This document shows, piece after piece, positions 28,254 to 37,351 of a DNA stretch of 64,000 bases (position 1 is its first letter; each line of letters opens with the position of its first letter). Under the pieces are notes generated by a model. The model searched no databases. It was not told where the DNA came from and saw only the letters and a program-made list of their open reading frames with translations. The DNA is taken from positions 62,001 to 126,000 of the forward strand of contig NZ_CVSW01000032.1 of NCBI RefSeq assembly GCF_001180265.1, in the 5' to 3' direction. The stretch comes from Prochlorococcus marinus (lineage in GTDB: Bacteria; Cyanobacteriota; Cyanobacteriia; PCC-6307; Cyanobiaceae). Position numbers and translations under genes: made by a program.

Positions 28254-30050
28254 ATGAGAAACAAAATTTGTGAAGAACTCAATAATACAGATATTGGTAA
28301 ATTAGTTAATTTATGCGGATGGGTAGATAGAAGAAGAGATCATGGTGGTGTAATTTTTATTGATTTAAGAGACCATAGTGGATTCCTACAAATAACAATT
28401 AACCCCGATGATGGTGCAGATCTATTTAAACAGGCAGAAACTCTAAGAAATGAAACAGTAATAATGGTCAGCGGAATTATTAATGAAAGGCCCAAAGATT
28501 CCATAAATACAAATTTAAGTACTGGAGAGTTAGAGCTTAAGGTTAAAGATTTGCAAATTCTCAACCAAATTAAAAACAACTTACCTTTTCCAGTGTCTAT
28601 ACATGATTATGAAAATACAAAAGAGGAACTCAGATTAAAATATAGATACCTTGATTTAAGAAGGGGAAAATTACTAGAAAATTTAAAAACAAGACATAAG
28701 ATTATTAAAGTTGCTAGAGAATTTCTTGATAATTTTGGATTTACAGAAGTAGAGACCCCATTACTTACAAAGTCAACTCCTGAAGGGGCTCGCGATTTTC
28801 TTGTTCCTGCACGTCTTTCAAATGGAGAATTTTTTGCTTTACCTCAATCCCCACAACTCTTTAAACAACTTTTAATGGTTGGGGGCTTAGATAAGTATTA
28901 TCAAATCGCAAAATGTTTCCGTGATGAAGACTTAAGGGCAGATAGACAGCCAGAGTTTACTCAATTAGATATTGAGATGAGCTTTATTAGTGAAGAAGAA
29001 ATAATTTCTTTTAATGAAAGTCTCATAAAAAAAATATGGAAAGAAGTGTTAAATATTAATTTTAATAATGCTTTTCCAAGAATGACATGGCAGGCAGCAA
29101 TGGATAATTACGGCACTGATAGACCAGATACTAGATATCAAATGTTATTGAAAGATTTAGGAGGAGTATTAGGTAATATTGGATTTAATATTTTCACAAA
29201 GGCAATTAAGTCTGGAGGGTATATAAAATCCATAACAGTCAAAGGAGGCAATTCAAGTATTAGCAACGTAAGAATTAAACCGGGAGGTGACATCTTCAAA
29301 GTAGCTCAAGACGCAGGAGCTGGTGGTTTAGCCTTTATAAGGGTCAAAGGAGATGAGCTTGAGACTATTGGGGCAATTAAAAATAATTTAAGTGAAGAGC
29401 ATATAGCTGATATTTTAAAAATCACAGAAGCAAAAGATGGAGACTTAATCCTCTTAGGAGCTGGAGATAAACAAATTGTCAATCAGTCATTAGATAGGGT
29501 CAGACAATATATCGCAAAAGAATTAAATCTCATAGATAAAAGCAAATGGAATTTCTTATGGGTAACTGACTTCCCTATGTTTGAGAGAAATGAAGATGAA
29601 AATAGATATGAAGCTTTACATCATCCTTTTTGTTCTCCAAAAAATATCAAATCTAAAGATTCTGAAAACTTGAAAAAAGAAATTGAAAGCTCTACAGCAA
29701 ATGCTTATGACTTAGTTCTTAATGGATTGGAGTTAGGAGGTGGCTCTTTACGTATTCATGAGGCGAACTTACAAAGACAGGTTCTGAAAACGGTAGGACT
29801 TACTGATAAAGAAATTGATGAAAAATTTGGATTTTTAATAGAAGCCTTAGAAATGGGGGCTCCTCCTCATGGAGGAATAGCGTTTGGATTGGATCGTATT
29901 ACCATGCTGATCATTGGTGCAGATTCAATCAGAGAAACCATTGCGTTTCCAAAAAATCAACAAGCAAAATGTCTTCTCACAAATGCACCTTCCAATGTCT
30001 CTGAATCACAATTAAAAGAATTAGATATTGAAATAACAATTGATGAATAA
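28254..30050 (+). CDS. aspS: Aspartyl-tRNA synthetase
   Basis: 598 residues, bacterial-type class IIb synthetase. The N-terminal OB-fold anticodon-binding domain has [19 protein letters not shown]; class II motif 2 is in [18 protein letters not shown] and motif 3 in [11 protein letters not shown]. The central GAD insertion domain (~residues 290-430) marks it as the bacterial type. The organism's aminoacylation specificity (discriminating or not) cannot be read reliably. It lies 55 bp after gcvT. Confidence 0.97.
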   Translation: MRNKICEELNNTDIGKLVNLCGWVDRRRDHGGVIFIDLRDHSGFLQITINPDDGADLFKQAETLRNETVIMVSGIINERPKDSINTNLSTGELELKVKDLQILNQIKNNLPFPVSIHDYENTKEELRLKYRYLDLRRGKLLENLKTRHKIIKVAREFLDNFGFTEVETPLLTKSTPEGARDFLVPARLSNGEFFALPQSPQLFKQLLMVGGLDKYYQIAKCFRDEDLRADRQPEFTQLDIEMSFISEEEIISFNESLIKKIWKEVLNINFNNAFPRMTWQAAMDNYGTDRPDTRYQMLLKDLGGVLGNIGFNIFTKAIKSGGYIKSITVKGGNSSISNVRIKPGGDIFKVAQDAGAGGLAFIRVKGDELETIGAIKNNLSEEHIADILKITEAKDGDLILLGAGDKQIVNQSLDRVRQYIAKELNLIDKSKWNFLWVTDFPMFERNEDENRYEALHHPFCSPKNIKSKDSENLKKEIESSTANAYDLVLNGLELGGGSLRIHEANLQRQVLKTVGLTDKEIDEKFGFLIEALEMGAPPHGGIAFGLDRITMLIIGADSIRETIAFPKNQQAKCLLTNAPSNVSESQLKELDIEITIDE

Positions 30051-30092
30051 GAATATATATGGATGTTCTAAAAGTTTTTTGTTTAAATAAAA

Positions 30093-30098
30093 TATAAG
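30093..30098 (+). promoter_or_regulatory. Possible -10 box (TATAAG) upstream of pyrG
   Basis: TATAAG lies 28 bases upstream of the pyrG ATG, within the 75 bp gap after aspS, and is immediately followed by AGGAGG-like sequence (30097-30102) and a three-codon frame GTG-CTT-AAT-TAA at 30105. No good -35 hexamer is seen, which is common in this lineage. Purely by pattern. Confidence 0.3.
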
Positions 30099-30125
30099 GA
30101 GGCTGTGCTTAATTAAAAATATTTA

Positions 30126-31736
30126 ATGTCAAAATTTGTATTTGTCACCGGAGGAGTAGTTTCTAGCATTGGTAAAGGGATTGTAGCTGCAAGCTTAGGA
30201 AGATTATTAAAGTCTAGAGGATATAGTGTTTCAATATTAAAACTAGATCCATATCTAAATGTTGATCCAGGAACAATGAGCCCTTTTCAACATGGAGAAG
30301 TATTTGTAACCGAAGATGGGGCTGAAACCGATTTAGATTTAGGTCACTATGAAAGATTTACTGATACTGCAATGACTAGGCTAAATAGTGTAACCACAGG
30401 ATCTATCTATCAAGCTGTTATAAACAAAGAAAGAAGAGGTAGTTATAACGGTGGAACTGTGCAAGTAATACCTCACATAACAGGAGAAATAAGAGAAAGA
30501 ATCCATAGAGTAGCCGCCAACAGCAATGCAGATATTATTATTACTGAAATTGGTGGAACAGTTGGTGACATTGAATCTTTACCTTTTCTAGAAGCAATAA
30601 GAGAATTTAAAAATGATGTCAATAGAAATGATGTTGCATACATACACGTAACATTACTTCCTTACATCAAAACCTCTGGCGAAATAAAAACTAAACCAAC
30701 ACAACATTCAGTGAAAGAATTAAGATCAATTGGAATTCAGCCAGATTTACTTGTATGCCGAAGTGATAAATCTATCAATGAAGCTCTTAAAAAGAAGCTT
30801 AGTGGATTTTGCGGTGTCAGTGTCAACTCTGTAATTGAAGCTTTAGACGCAGACAGCATTTATTCTGTGCCTCTTTCTTTAAAAAAAGAAGGTTTATGCA
30901 AAGAAACCCTAAAGTATTTAGACCTTGAAGATAAAAAATGTGATTTAAAAAATTGGGAGCAACTAATACACAACCTAAGAAATCCTGGAGCTCCAATCAA
31001 AGTTGCTCTAGTAGGTAAATATATTGAACTTGGAGATGCATATTTATCCGTTGTTGAAGCTTTAAGACATGCATGCATTGAACAAAAGGCTCTACTAGAT
31101 TTACATTGGGTGAGTGCTGAAATGATAGAAAAAAATTCAGCAGAAACTTACTTAAGTGAAGTTGATGCAATTGTCGTACCCGGGGGATTTGGCAATAGAG
31201 GAGTCAATGGAAAAATTTCAGCTATAAAATTCGCGAGAGAAAATAAAATTCCCTTTTTAGGTTTGTGCCTTGGTATGCAATGTGCAGTTATAGAATGGGC
31301 CAGGAATGTAGCTAATCTTCCAAATGCATCTAGTTCAGAACTAGACCCAAACACTCCCAATCCAGTGATACATTTATTGCCTGAACAGGAAGATGTAGTT
31401 GATTTAGGTGGAACAATGAGGCTTGGAGTTTATCCATGTAGATTGACAAAAAATACAACTGGAAAAAACTTATACGATGAGGATGTTATTTATGAGAGGC
31501 ATCGACATAGATACGAATTTAATAATTACTACAAACAAAGTTTTTTAGATTCTGGATACAAAATTAGTGGGACATCACCAGATGGCAGATTAGTTGAGTT
31601 AATTGAGTTAGAAAATCATCCTTTCTTCTTAGCATGTCAGTATCATCCTGAGTTTTTATCACGACCTGGCAAACCTCATCCTTTATTTAAAGGTTTAATC
31701 AAAGCCTCTCAGGATAAGCTAACTCAATCAAATTAA
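30126..31736 (+). CDS. pyrG: CTP synthase
   Basis: 536 residues. It aminates UTP to CTP using glutamine. The N-terminal synthetase domain starts [20 protein letters not shown]; the C-terminal class I glutamine amidotransferase domain has nucleophile C381 in FLGLCLGMQ and the catalytic His-Glu in [11 protein letters not shown]. Length is standard. It opens a five-gene plus-strand run with queE, queC, pabB and pabC. Confidence 0.97.
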   Translation: MSKFVFVTGGVVSSIGKGIVAASLGRLLKSRGYSVSILKLDPYLNVDPGTMSPFQHGEVFVTEDGAETDLDLGHYERFTDTAMTRLNSVTTGSIYQAVINKERRGSYNGGTVQVIPHITGEIRERIHRVAANSNADIIITEIGGTVGDIESLPFLEAIREFKNDVNRNDVAYIHVTLLPYIKTSGEIKTKPTQHSVKELRSIGIQPDLLVCRSDKSINEALKKKLSGFCGVSVNSVIEALDADSIYSVPLSLKKEGLCKETLKYLDLEDKKCDLKNWEQLIHNLRNPGAPIKVALVGKYIELGDAYLSVVEALRHACIEQKALLDLHWVSAEMIEKNSAETYLSEVDAIVVPGGFGNRGVNGKISAIKFARENKIPFLGLCLGMQCAVIEWARNVANLPNASSSELDPNTPNPVIHLLPEQEDVVDLGGTMRLGVYPCRLTKNTTGKNLYDEDVIYERHRHRYEFNNYYKQSFLDSGYKISGTSPDGRLVELIELENHPFFLACQYHPEFLSRPGKPHPLFKGLIKASQDKLTQSN

Positions 31737-31762
31737 TATTCTTTATTTTTTTGAATGAAAAA

Positions 31763-32434
31763 ATGACAAATTTTTTACCCTTAGTCGAACAATTTCATTC
31801 ATTACAAGGTGAAGGTTATCATGCTGGAAAAAGTGCTTTTTTTGTAAGACTAGCAGGATGTAAAGTTGGATGTTCCTGGTGCGATACAAAGAATTCATGG
31901 GACGAGAAAAAACACCCCTCTATATCAATTGAAAAAATAATAGATAGCATAAAAATTGCCAGAGAAAAAGGAGCATCTTTTTGTGTTATTACAGGGGGAG
32001 AACCTTTACAACATAACCTAGATAATTTTTGCAAAGCCATAAAAAAAATGACGATGGGAGAAGAACAAAAGCCAATGAAGATTCATATTGAAACAAGTGG
32101 AGTTAATTCGATATCAGGAAGCTATGACTGGATTACTTTATCTCCTAAAAGACACTCACCTCCAAAAAATTATTTTTTAAAAAACTGCAATGAAATCAAA
32201 ATAGTCATTAATGAAATAGAAGATATTGAATTTGCTATTCAAATAAAAAACGAAACTTTAAAACAATATCAACTTTCTAAAAGCGAAGATCCCTTAAAAA
32301 AGGAAGATAAATTTTTTTATTTACAGCCAGCATGGAACAATGCGAATGGGTTTTCTCTTGCTATTGATTTCGTAAAAAATAACCCCGATTGGAAATTGAG
32401 CCTTCAAACTCACAAATACTTAAAAATTAATTGA
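31763..32434 (+). CDS. queE: 7-carboxy-7-deazaguanine synthase QueE
   Basis: 223 residues from ATG at 31763; a TTG at 31751 is in frame and also possible. Radical-SAM enzyme that converts 6-carboxytetrahydropterin to 7-carboxy-7-deazaguanine in queuosine biosynthesis. The cluster-binding motif is CKVGCSWCDTK (CX3CX2C with the W before the last cysteine). FHSLQGEGYHAGKSAFFVRL at the N-terminus is characteristic, as is the GGEPLQHN segment. It is followed by queC after 6 bp. Confidence 0.93.
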   Translation: MTNFLPLVEQFHSLQGEGYHAGKSAFFVRLAGCKVGCSWCDTKNSWDEKKHPSISIEKIIDSIKIAREKGASFCVITGGEPLQHNLDNFCKAIKKMTMGEEQKPMKIHIETSGVNSISGSYDWITLSPKRHSPPKNYFLKNCNEIKIVINEIEDIEFAIQIKNETLKQYQLSKSEDPLKKEDKFFYLQPAWNNANGFSLAIDFVKNNPDWKLSLQTHKYLKIN

Positions 32435-32440
32435 AATCGT

Positions 32441-33115
32441 ATGACTCTTAAAAATAAATCGATAGTAATTTTATTATCTGGAGGTTTAGATTCTTCTACA
32501 GTTACTGGTATCGCAAAAAAATCAGAAGCTAAAATTTTTGGCCTTTCATTTGACTATGGTCAACGTCATAAAAAAGAATTAAATTCTGCATCAATAATTG
32601 CAAAACACTTTGATATCGAAGAATTTAAAATCATTAAGCTCGACTTATCTTTGTGGGGCGGCTCATCATTAACTGATACACAAAAAAATATTCCAATAGA
32701 AGGTGTACAAACTAATAAAATTCCTAATACTTATGTTCCTGGGAGAAATACTATATTTATTTCCGTTGCACTAAGTTATGCCGAAGCAATAGACGCTGAT
32801 TTTATAGGATTAGGAGTTAATGCACTAGATTATTCTGGGTATCCAGATTGCAGACCTGATTACATTAAAAAATTTCAAGAGTTAGCAGATTTAGCCAATA
32901 AAAGAGGAAGAGAGAATAATCCAATAAAACTTTGGACGCCACTATTAGATTTAAATAAAGAGGAAATTATTAAATTAGCTTTTGATAATCATGTCCCTTT
33001 AGATAAAACATGGAGTTGTTATTCGGGCAATTCAAAACCATGCGGTAAGTGTGATAGCTGCAGAATTAGAAATGAAGCTTATGAAAAATGGCTTAATAAC
33101 AATAAAAAAAAATGA
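32441..33115 (+). CDS. queC: 7-cyano-7-deazaguanine synthase QueC
   Basis: 224 residues. It converts 7-carboxy-7-deazaguanine to preQ0 with ATP and ammonia. The PP-loop ATP site is LLSGGLDSSTVTG at the start; four cysteines near the end (SCYSGNSKPCGKCDSCRIR) bind zinc. FDYGQRHKKEL and VPGRNTIFISVALSYAEA fit the family. It directly follows queE, and its stop overlaps the pabB start by 4 bp (ATGA). Confidence 0.96.
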   Translation: MTLKNKSIVILLSGGLDSSTVTGIAKKSEAKIFGLSFDYGQRHKKELNSASIIAKHFDIEEFKIIKLDLSLWGGSSLTDTQKNIPIEGVQTNKIPNTYVPGRNTIFISVALSYAEAIDADFIGLGVNALDYSGYPDCRPDYIKKFQELADLANKRGRENNPIKLWTPLLDLNKEEIIKLAFDNHVPLDKTWSCYSGNSKPCGKCDSCRIRNEAYEKWLNNNKKK

Positions 33116-34425
33116 AAATAAAAAAAATAATTCTAGAAAAATGGATAGATCCAGCACTGATTACGCATGAACTAACAAAAAAATTCGGAGATAACGGATT
33201 AGCTTGGCTAGACAGTGATGGCAAAGAAAATGGGGAATGGTCAATAATAGGAATTAAACCTAAAAAAATAATCCAATCAAGAGATATCAGTAACGTAGAC
33301 AAAACTAATAATCCATTTAGCAATTTAAAAAATATTGAAAAAGGATTTTGGATCGGATGGTTAAGTTATGAAGCTGGAGTGTACATAGAACCAAAAAACC
33401 CATGGAGAAAATCTAATATGGCAACTTTATGGATTGCATCATATGATCCAATCATTAAATGTAATCTAATAAAAAAAGAAATAATTATCGAAGGCACAAA
33501 CTCATCTGAAATGATGAATTATAAAAACATAATCTACAATATAAAAAATATTGAAGAAGAAAATATTATTAAAACAAATTTGAATTTTGATTTTTCAAAA
33601 ATAAATTTGGAAGAAATGGCTGAAAAATTTCAGAAAAATATTTTGAAATTGAAAAAATTAATTTCTTTAGGGGATATATTCCAAGCAAACCTAACAACTA
33701 AATGCGAAATTGAATCTTCCAAAAACTATAATCCTCTAGATATTTATTTAAAAATAAGAAGGAAATTAAGAGCTCCCTTTGGAGGAATAATAATAAATAA
33801 TGATTATAAAGAGGCTGTATTATCTACCTCGCCAGAAAGATTTATAAAAATAGATAATAAAAATCTTGTAGAATCAAGACCTATCAAAGGAACTAGATCC
33901 AGAGATAAAGATTTAAATCAAGACGCACTTAATGCTATCGATTTAATAACGAACGAAAAAGATAGAGCCGAAAATATTATGATTGTTGACCTAATAAGAA
34001 ATGATTTAAGTAAAGTTTGCGAAACAGGAAGTATTATGGTGCCAGAAATATTAAAACTTGAAAGTTACTTAAAAGTTCATCATCTAACTTCAGTAATCAA
34101 AGGTACATTAAAAAAAGACAAGAACTGGATTGATTTACTAAAAGCTTGTTGGCCTGGGGGCTCTATAACTGGAGCACCTAAATTAAGATCATGCCAGAGA
34201 CTTTTTGAATTAGAAGAATGTGAACGCGGACCATACTGTGGCTCATTTTTGAAGCTTGACTGGAATGGAGAGTTTGACAGCAATATACTAATAAGATCAT
34301 TTTTAATTAAAGACAAAAAAATCAATATATATGCTGGTTGCGGAATAGTTATTGACTCAAACCCTGAAGAGGAAACTGATGAACTAAAGTGGAAACTTTT
34401 ACCATTAATTGATTCACTAAAATGA
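33112..34425 (+). CDS. pabB: Aminodeoxychorismate synthase component I
   Basis: 437 residues, chorismate-binding domain protein without a fused glutaminase. It makes 4-amino-4-deoxychorismate for folate. The motif PIKGTRSRD carries the nucleophilic lysine (K259) that distinguishes PabB from TrpE, where the position is alanine in PIAGT. Other hallmarks are DRAENIMIVDLIRNDLSKVC and WPGGSITGAPK. The start overlaps queC and the stop overlaps pabC, so translational coupling is likely. The amidotransferase partner is not in this window. Confidence 0.9.
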   Translation: MKIKKIILEKWIDPALITHELTKKFGDNGLAWLDSDGKENGEWSIIGIKPKKIIQSRDISNVDKTNNPFSNLKNIEKGFWIGWLSYEAGVYIEPKNPWRKSNMATLWIASYDPIIKCNLIKKEIIIEGTNSSEMMNYKNIIYNIKNIEEENIIKTNLNFDFSKINLEEMAEKFQKNILKLKKLISLGDIFQANLTTKCEIESSKNYNPLDIYLKIRRKLRAPFGGIIINNDYKEAVLSTSPERFIKIDNKNLVESRPIKGTRSRDKDLNQDALNAIDLITNEKDRAENIMIVDLIRNDLSKVCETGSIMVPEILKLESYLKVHHLTSVIKGTLKKDKNWIDLLKACWPGGSITGAPKLRSCQRLFELEECERGPYCGSFLKLDWNGEFDSNILIRSFLIKDKKINIYAGCGIVIDSNPEEETDELKWKLLPLIDSLK

Positions 34426-35249
34426 TTGAAACATTAGGCTGGCACAAGGATCAATGGTTGGATATTGATAGAATATTTATTGCGGCTAATAATAGAGGAT
34501 TAAAATTTGCTGATGGTATATTTGAAACCATTTTGATAAAAGAAAACAAACCTATTCTTTTTGATGAACATCTGAAAAGATTAGAAAAAAGTAGCAAGAT
34601 TTTAAATATTAATCTCAAAATAAATAAATTAACTTTGAGACAACTTATTCACGATGGAATTAAAAAGTTATCGCTTAAAAATGATCAATTTGCTTCAGTA
34701 AGAATAAACTATAGTCGAGGAACTAATGAAGGTCGAAGACTAACAATTGATAGCACTTCAGAGAAAAAAGATTTGGATAATTTATGGCTTGAGTTCTATA
34801 GAATCAAACCAAATTTTAATCCGATAAGCGTTTGCATTAGTCAAACGGAAAAAATCAATGAATTCAGTCTTATAGGTAAATGCAAAACATTTTCATATAA
34901 TCAGGCAATACAAGTTTTGACAGAAGCTAATGAAAAATCATTTGATGATTCTATTCTTTTGAATACGTCAGGTGAACTTTGTTGTGGCAGTACATTTAAT
35001 CTTCTAATTAAAAGAAATAATCAATGGATAACTCCTAGAAAAGAGAGCGGCTGTTTAGAGGGGATTATGGTTTCTGAAGCTTTAAAATTAAAAATTGTAA
35101 AAGAAGAATTAATTCCTCCAGAATTTCAAAATAATGACATAATAGTTGCAATTAATAGCTTATCTTGCAGACAAATTAATCAAGTTAATGATTTAAAGCT
35201 TAAACCAAAATTCGATCCAATTTACTTTTGGGATTTATTATATAGTTGA
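34422..35249 (+). CDS. pabC: Class IV aminotransferase, probable aminodeoxychorismate lyase
   Basis: 275 residues, fold type IV PLP enzyme. FADGIFETILIKENKPILFDEHL is typical of the family, and the PLP lysine lies in GKCKTFSYNQAI. PabC releases 4-aminobenzoate and pyruvate from aminodeoxychorismate. A branched-chain or D-amino-acid aminotransferase is the alternative by family, but the 4 bp overlap with pabB makes PabC the better call. The 3' end overlaps the convergent cobA by 28 bp. Confidence 0.85.
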   Translation: MIETLGWHKDQWLDIDRIFIAANNRGLKFADGIFETILIKENKPILFDEHLKRLEKSSKILNINLKINKLTLRQLIHDGIKKLSLKNDQFASVRINYSRGTNEGRRLTIDSTSEKKDLDNLWLEFYRIKPNFNPISVCISQTEKINEFSLIGKCKTFSYNQAIQVLTEANEKSFDDSILLNTSGELCCGSTFNLLIKRNNQWITPRKESGCLEGIMVSEALKLKIVKEELIPPEFQNNDIIVAINSLSCRQINQVNDLKLKPKFDPIYFWDLLYS

Positions 35250-36037
35250 ACTTTATTAATATCTGGTAAATAGACATCAGATACTTTAGTTATATTGTTA
35301 TTAACCTTAAATTGAACAATTTTTCCAATGATGATAATTGATGGAGCTAAAAATTCTTTATCTTTGATTTTATCTGGAAGATTATCTAATTTCTCTATCA
35401 AACATTTTTGATTTTTTAAAGTAGCTTCTTGAATAACAGCGCATTTAGTATTCTTATCTAAACCACCAAGAATTAATTCTTCCACAATAAATTCAATATT
35501 TTTTATACCCATAAAAATAACTAAGCTATCTGATGATTTAGCTAAATCTCTCCAATTCACTGTCTTTTTTTCCTTATCTACATGCTCATGTCCAGTGACA
35601 AAAGTTACGGAACTCGCAGCATCTCTATGGGTTAGTGGAATACCAAAATATGTGGGGGCAGCTATCCCGGAAGTAATACCAGGCACTATTTCAACTGAAA
35701 CTCCATTTTCTTCTAAAAACGATACTTCTTCACCACCCCTAGAAAAAACAAAAGGATCTCCTCCTTTAAGCCTTACAACATTTTTGCCTTCTTTTGCCAA
35801 TTTCAAAATAAGAGCATTGGTTTCAGCCTGAGGTACAGAACACTTCCCAGCTCTTTTGCCTACATGGAAAATTTCTGTATTTTTTCCTGCCTCTTTTGTT
35901 ATTTCATCTGGGATTAAAGCATCATGAACTAATGCATCACAATTTTTTATTAGGCGTAAAGCTTTAAGAGTCAAAAGCTCAGGGTCACCAGGACCTGCTC
36001 CAACTAAATAAACAATGCCGGGCACAATAATCTCCAT
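35222..36037 (-). CDS. cobA: Uroporphyrinogen-III C-methyltransferase
   Basis: 271 residues from ATG at 36037; the frame extends two codons to a TTG. It transfers two methyl groups from SAM to uroporphyrinogen III, giving precorrin-2 for siroheme and cobalamin. VYLVGAGPGDPELLTLKAL is the signature SAM-binding start; RLKGGDPFVFSRGGEE and VEIVPGITSGIAAPTYFGIPLTHR-type segments follow. It is a stand-alone methyltransferase without a CysG dehydrogenase domain. The last codons overlap pabC on the other strand. Confidence 0.95.
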   Translation of the reverse strand: MEIIVPGIVYLVGAGPGDPELLTLKALRLIKNCDALVHDALIPDEITKEAGKNTEIFHVGKRAGKCSVPQAETNALILKLAKEGKNVVRLKGGDPFVFSRGGEEVSFLEENGVSVEIVPGITSGIAAPTYFGIPLTHRDAASSVTFVTGHEHVDKEKKTVNWRDLAKSSDSLVIFMGIKNIEFIVEELILGGLDKNTKCAVIQEATLKNQKCLIEKLDNLPDKIKDKEFLAPSIIIIGKIVQFKVNNNITKVSDVYLPDINKVQLYNKSQK

Positions 36038-36067
36038 TAACAAGTATGGTAGTAAAAGTTAATCGCA

Positions 36068-37351
36068 ATGAAGGTAAATATTGTGAAAGAAAGTTTATTA
36101 AAACCAAATAAAAAATTTACTCTCCTTAGTGCGTTTATCACTCTCCTAAATGATCGTTTAAGTGAAAGTATACTTTTACCCATATTACCCTCTTTTGTTT
36201 TACTTTTTGACTCTAAAGCAAGTACTTATGGTTTGTTATCATGCACTTACCAATTAGCTCAATTTACAGCTTCTCCTTTTATAGGACTTATGAGTGATAG
36301 ATATGGAAGAAGACCTGTCACTCTTTTTTGTATTACTGGTTCAGTAATAGGAATATCAATATTATCTTTTACAGTTCTTTTTAATTGGTCGAATTCAATA
36401 GCCGCTATCCCGTTATTTTTATTATTTTTAGCGAGACTAATTGACGGTTTAAGTGGGGGGACTGCAGCTACTGCCACAACAATTCTTGCAGATATTTCAA
36501 GCCCCGAAAAAAGAGCAAAAACATTTGGTCTTATCGGTGTAGCTTTTGGTTTAAGTTTTTTCTTAGGTAATATTTTTGTTGTGATTTTTGCAAGAAATAC
36601 AAATAATAATTTTATTATTCCAGTTTTGATAGCCTCAATCATTCCAATAATAAATTTTCTCCTTGTACTTTTTTACTTACCAGAAACAAAGCCTAATAGT
36701 GAAATAAATAAATCAAAAACTGCTTTAAAAAACCCTTTAAAAGCTCTATTTACAGTTTTCAAAGAAAAAAAGATCAAAAAATTATCATTAGCTTTTTTTA
36801 TTTACTTTATTGCTTTTACTGGATTGACTAATATCCTTATATTTTTCCTCCAAGAATCTTTAAACTGGACGACCAAAGCATCAAGCGGAACTCTTGTTGT
36901 GGTAGGAATTATTGCGATTATCGTTCAGGGAGGATTAATTGGGCCTCTGGTAAAGCAATTTGGCGAAATGCGATTAACACTTATCGGATCAGGCTTTATT
37001 CTTGTGGCGTGTTCTCTTTTAATAACTGCTCCAAAAGAAAATGCAACAATTAATATTTATTCAGCTGTTTCATTTTTAGCCGTTGGGGCAGGATTAATTA
37101 CGCCCACGTTAAGAGCACTAATATCAAAGAAATTAGACGTTGATAAACAAGGATCAATTTTAAGTAACCTTCAGGGTCTACAGAGTCTTGGAGGGGTTTT
37201 AGGGATTGCAATGGCTGGAAGGGTTTATGATAGTTTTGGTCCTAAATCACCTTTTATAGCTGGTTCCGTTATCTTACTTTTCATGATATACCTTATTTCA
37301 GAGGGTAAAAATAATAATTCTTTTAACAATCAAAATTCAAAATTATCTTAA
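36068..37351 (+). CDS. Major facilitator superfamily transporter (drug-efflux-like)
   Basis: 427 residues with about twelve hydrophobic segments. The loop 2-3 MFS motif is present (GLMSDRYGRRPVTLF), and FLARLIDGLSGGTAATATTIL fits the DHA1/tetracycline-resistance subgroup. It probably exports a small molecule by proton antiport; the substrate cannot be read from the sequence. It is divergent from cobA, 30 bp away, and its stop overlaps the ppk start by one base. Confidence 0.85.
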   Translation: MKVNIVKESLLKPNKKFTLLSAFITLLNDRLSESILLPILPSFVLLFDSKASTYGLLSCTYQLAQFTASPFIGLMSDRYGRRPVTLFCITGSVIGISILSFTVLFNWSNSIAAIPLFLLFLARLIDGLSGGTAATATTILADISSPEKRAKTFGLIGVAFGLSFFLGNIFVVIFARNTNNNFIIPVLIASIIPIINFLLVLFYLPETKPNSEINKSKTALKNPLKALFTVFKEKKIKKLSLAFFIYFIAFTGLTNILIFFLQESLNWTTKASSGTLVVVGIIAIIVQGGLIGPLVKQFGEMRLTLIGSGFILVACSLLITAPKENATINIYSAVSFLAVGAGLITPTLRALISKKLDVDKQGSILSNLQGLQSLGGVLGIAMAGRVYDSFGPKSPFIAGSVILLFMIYLISEGKNNNSFNNQNSKLS

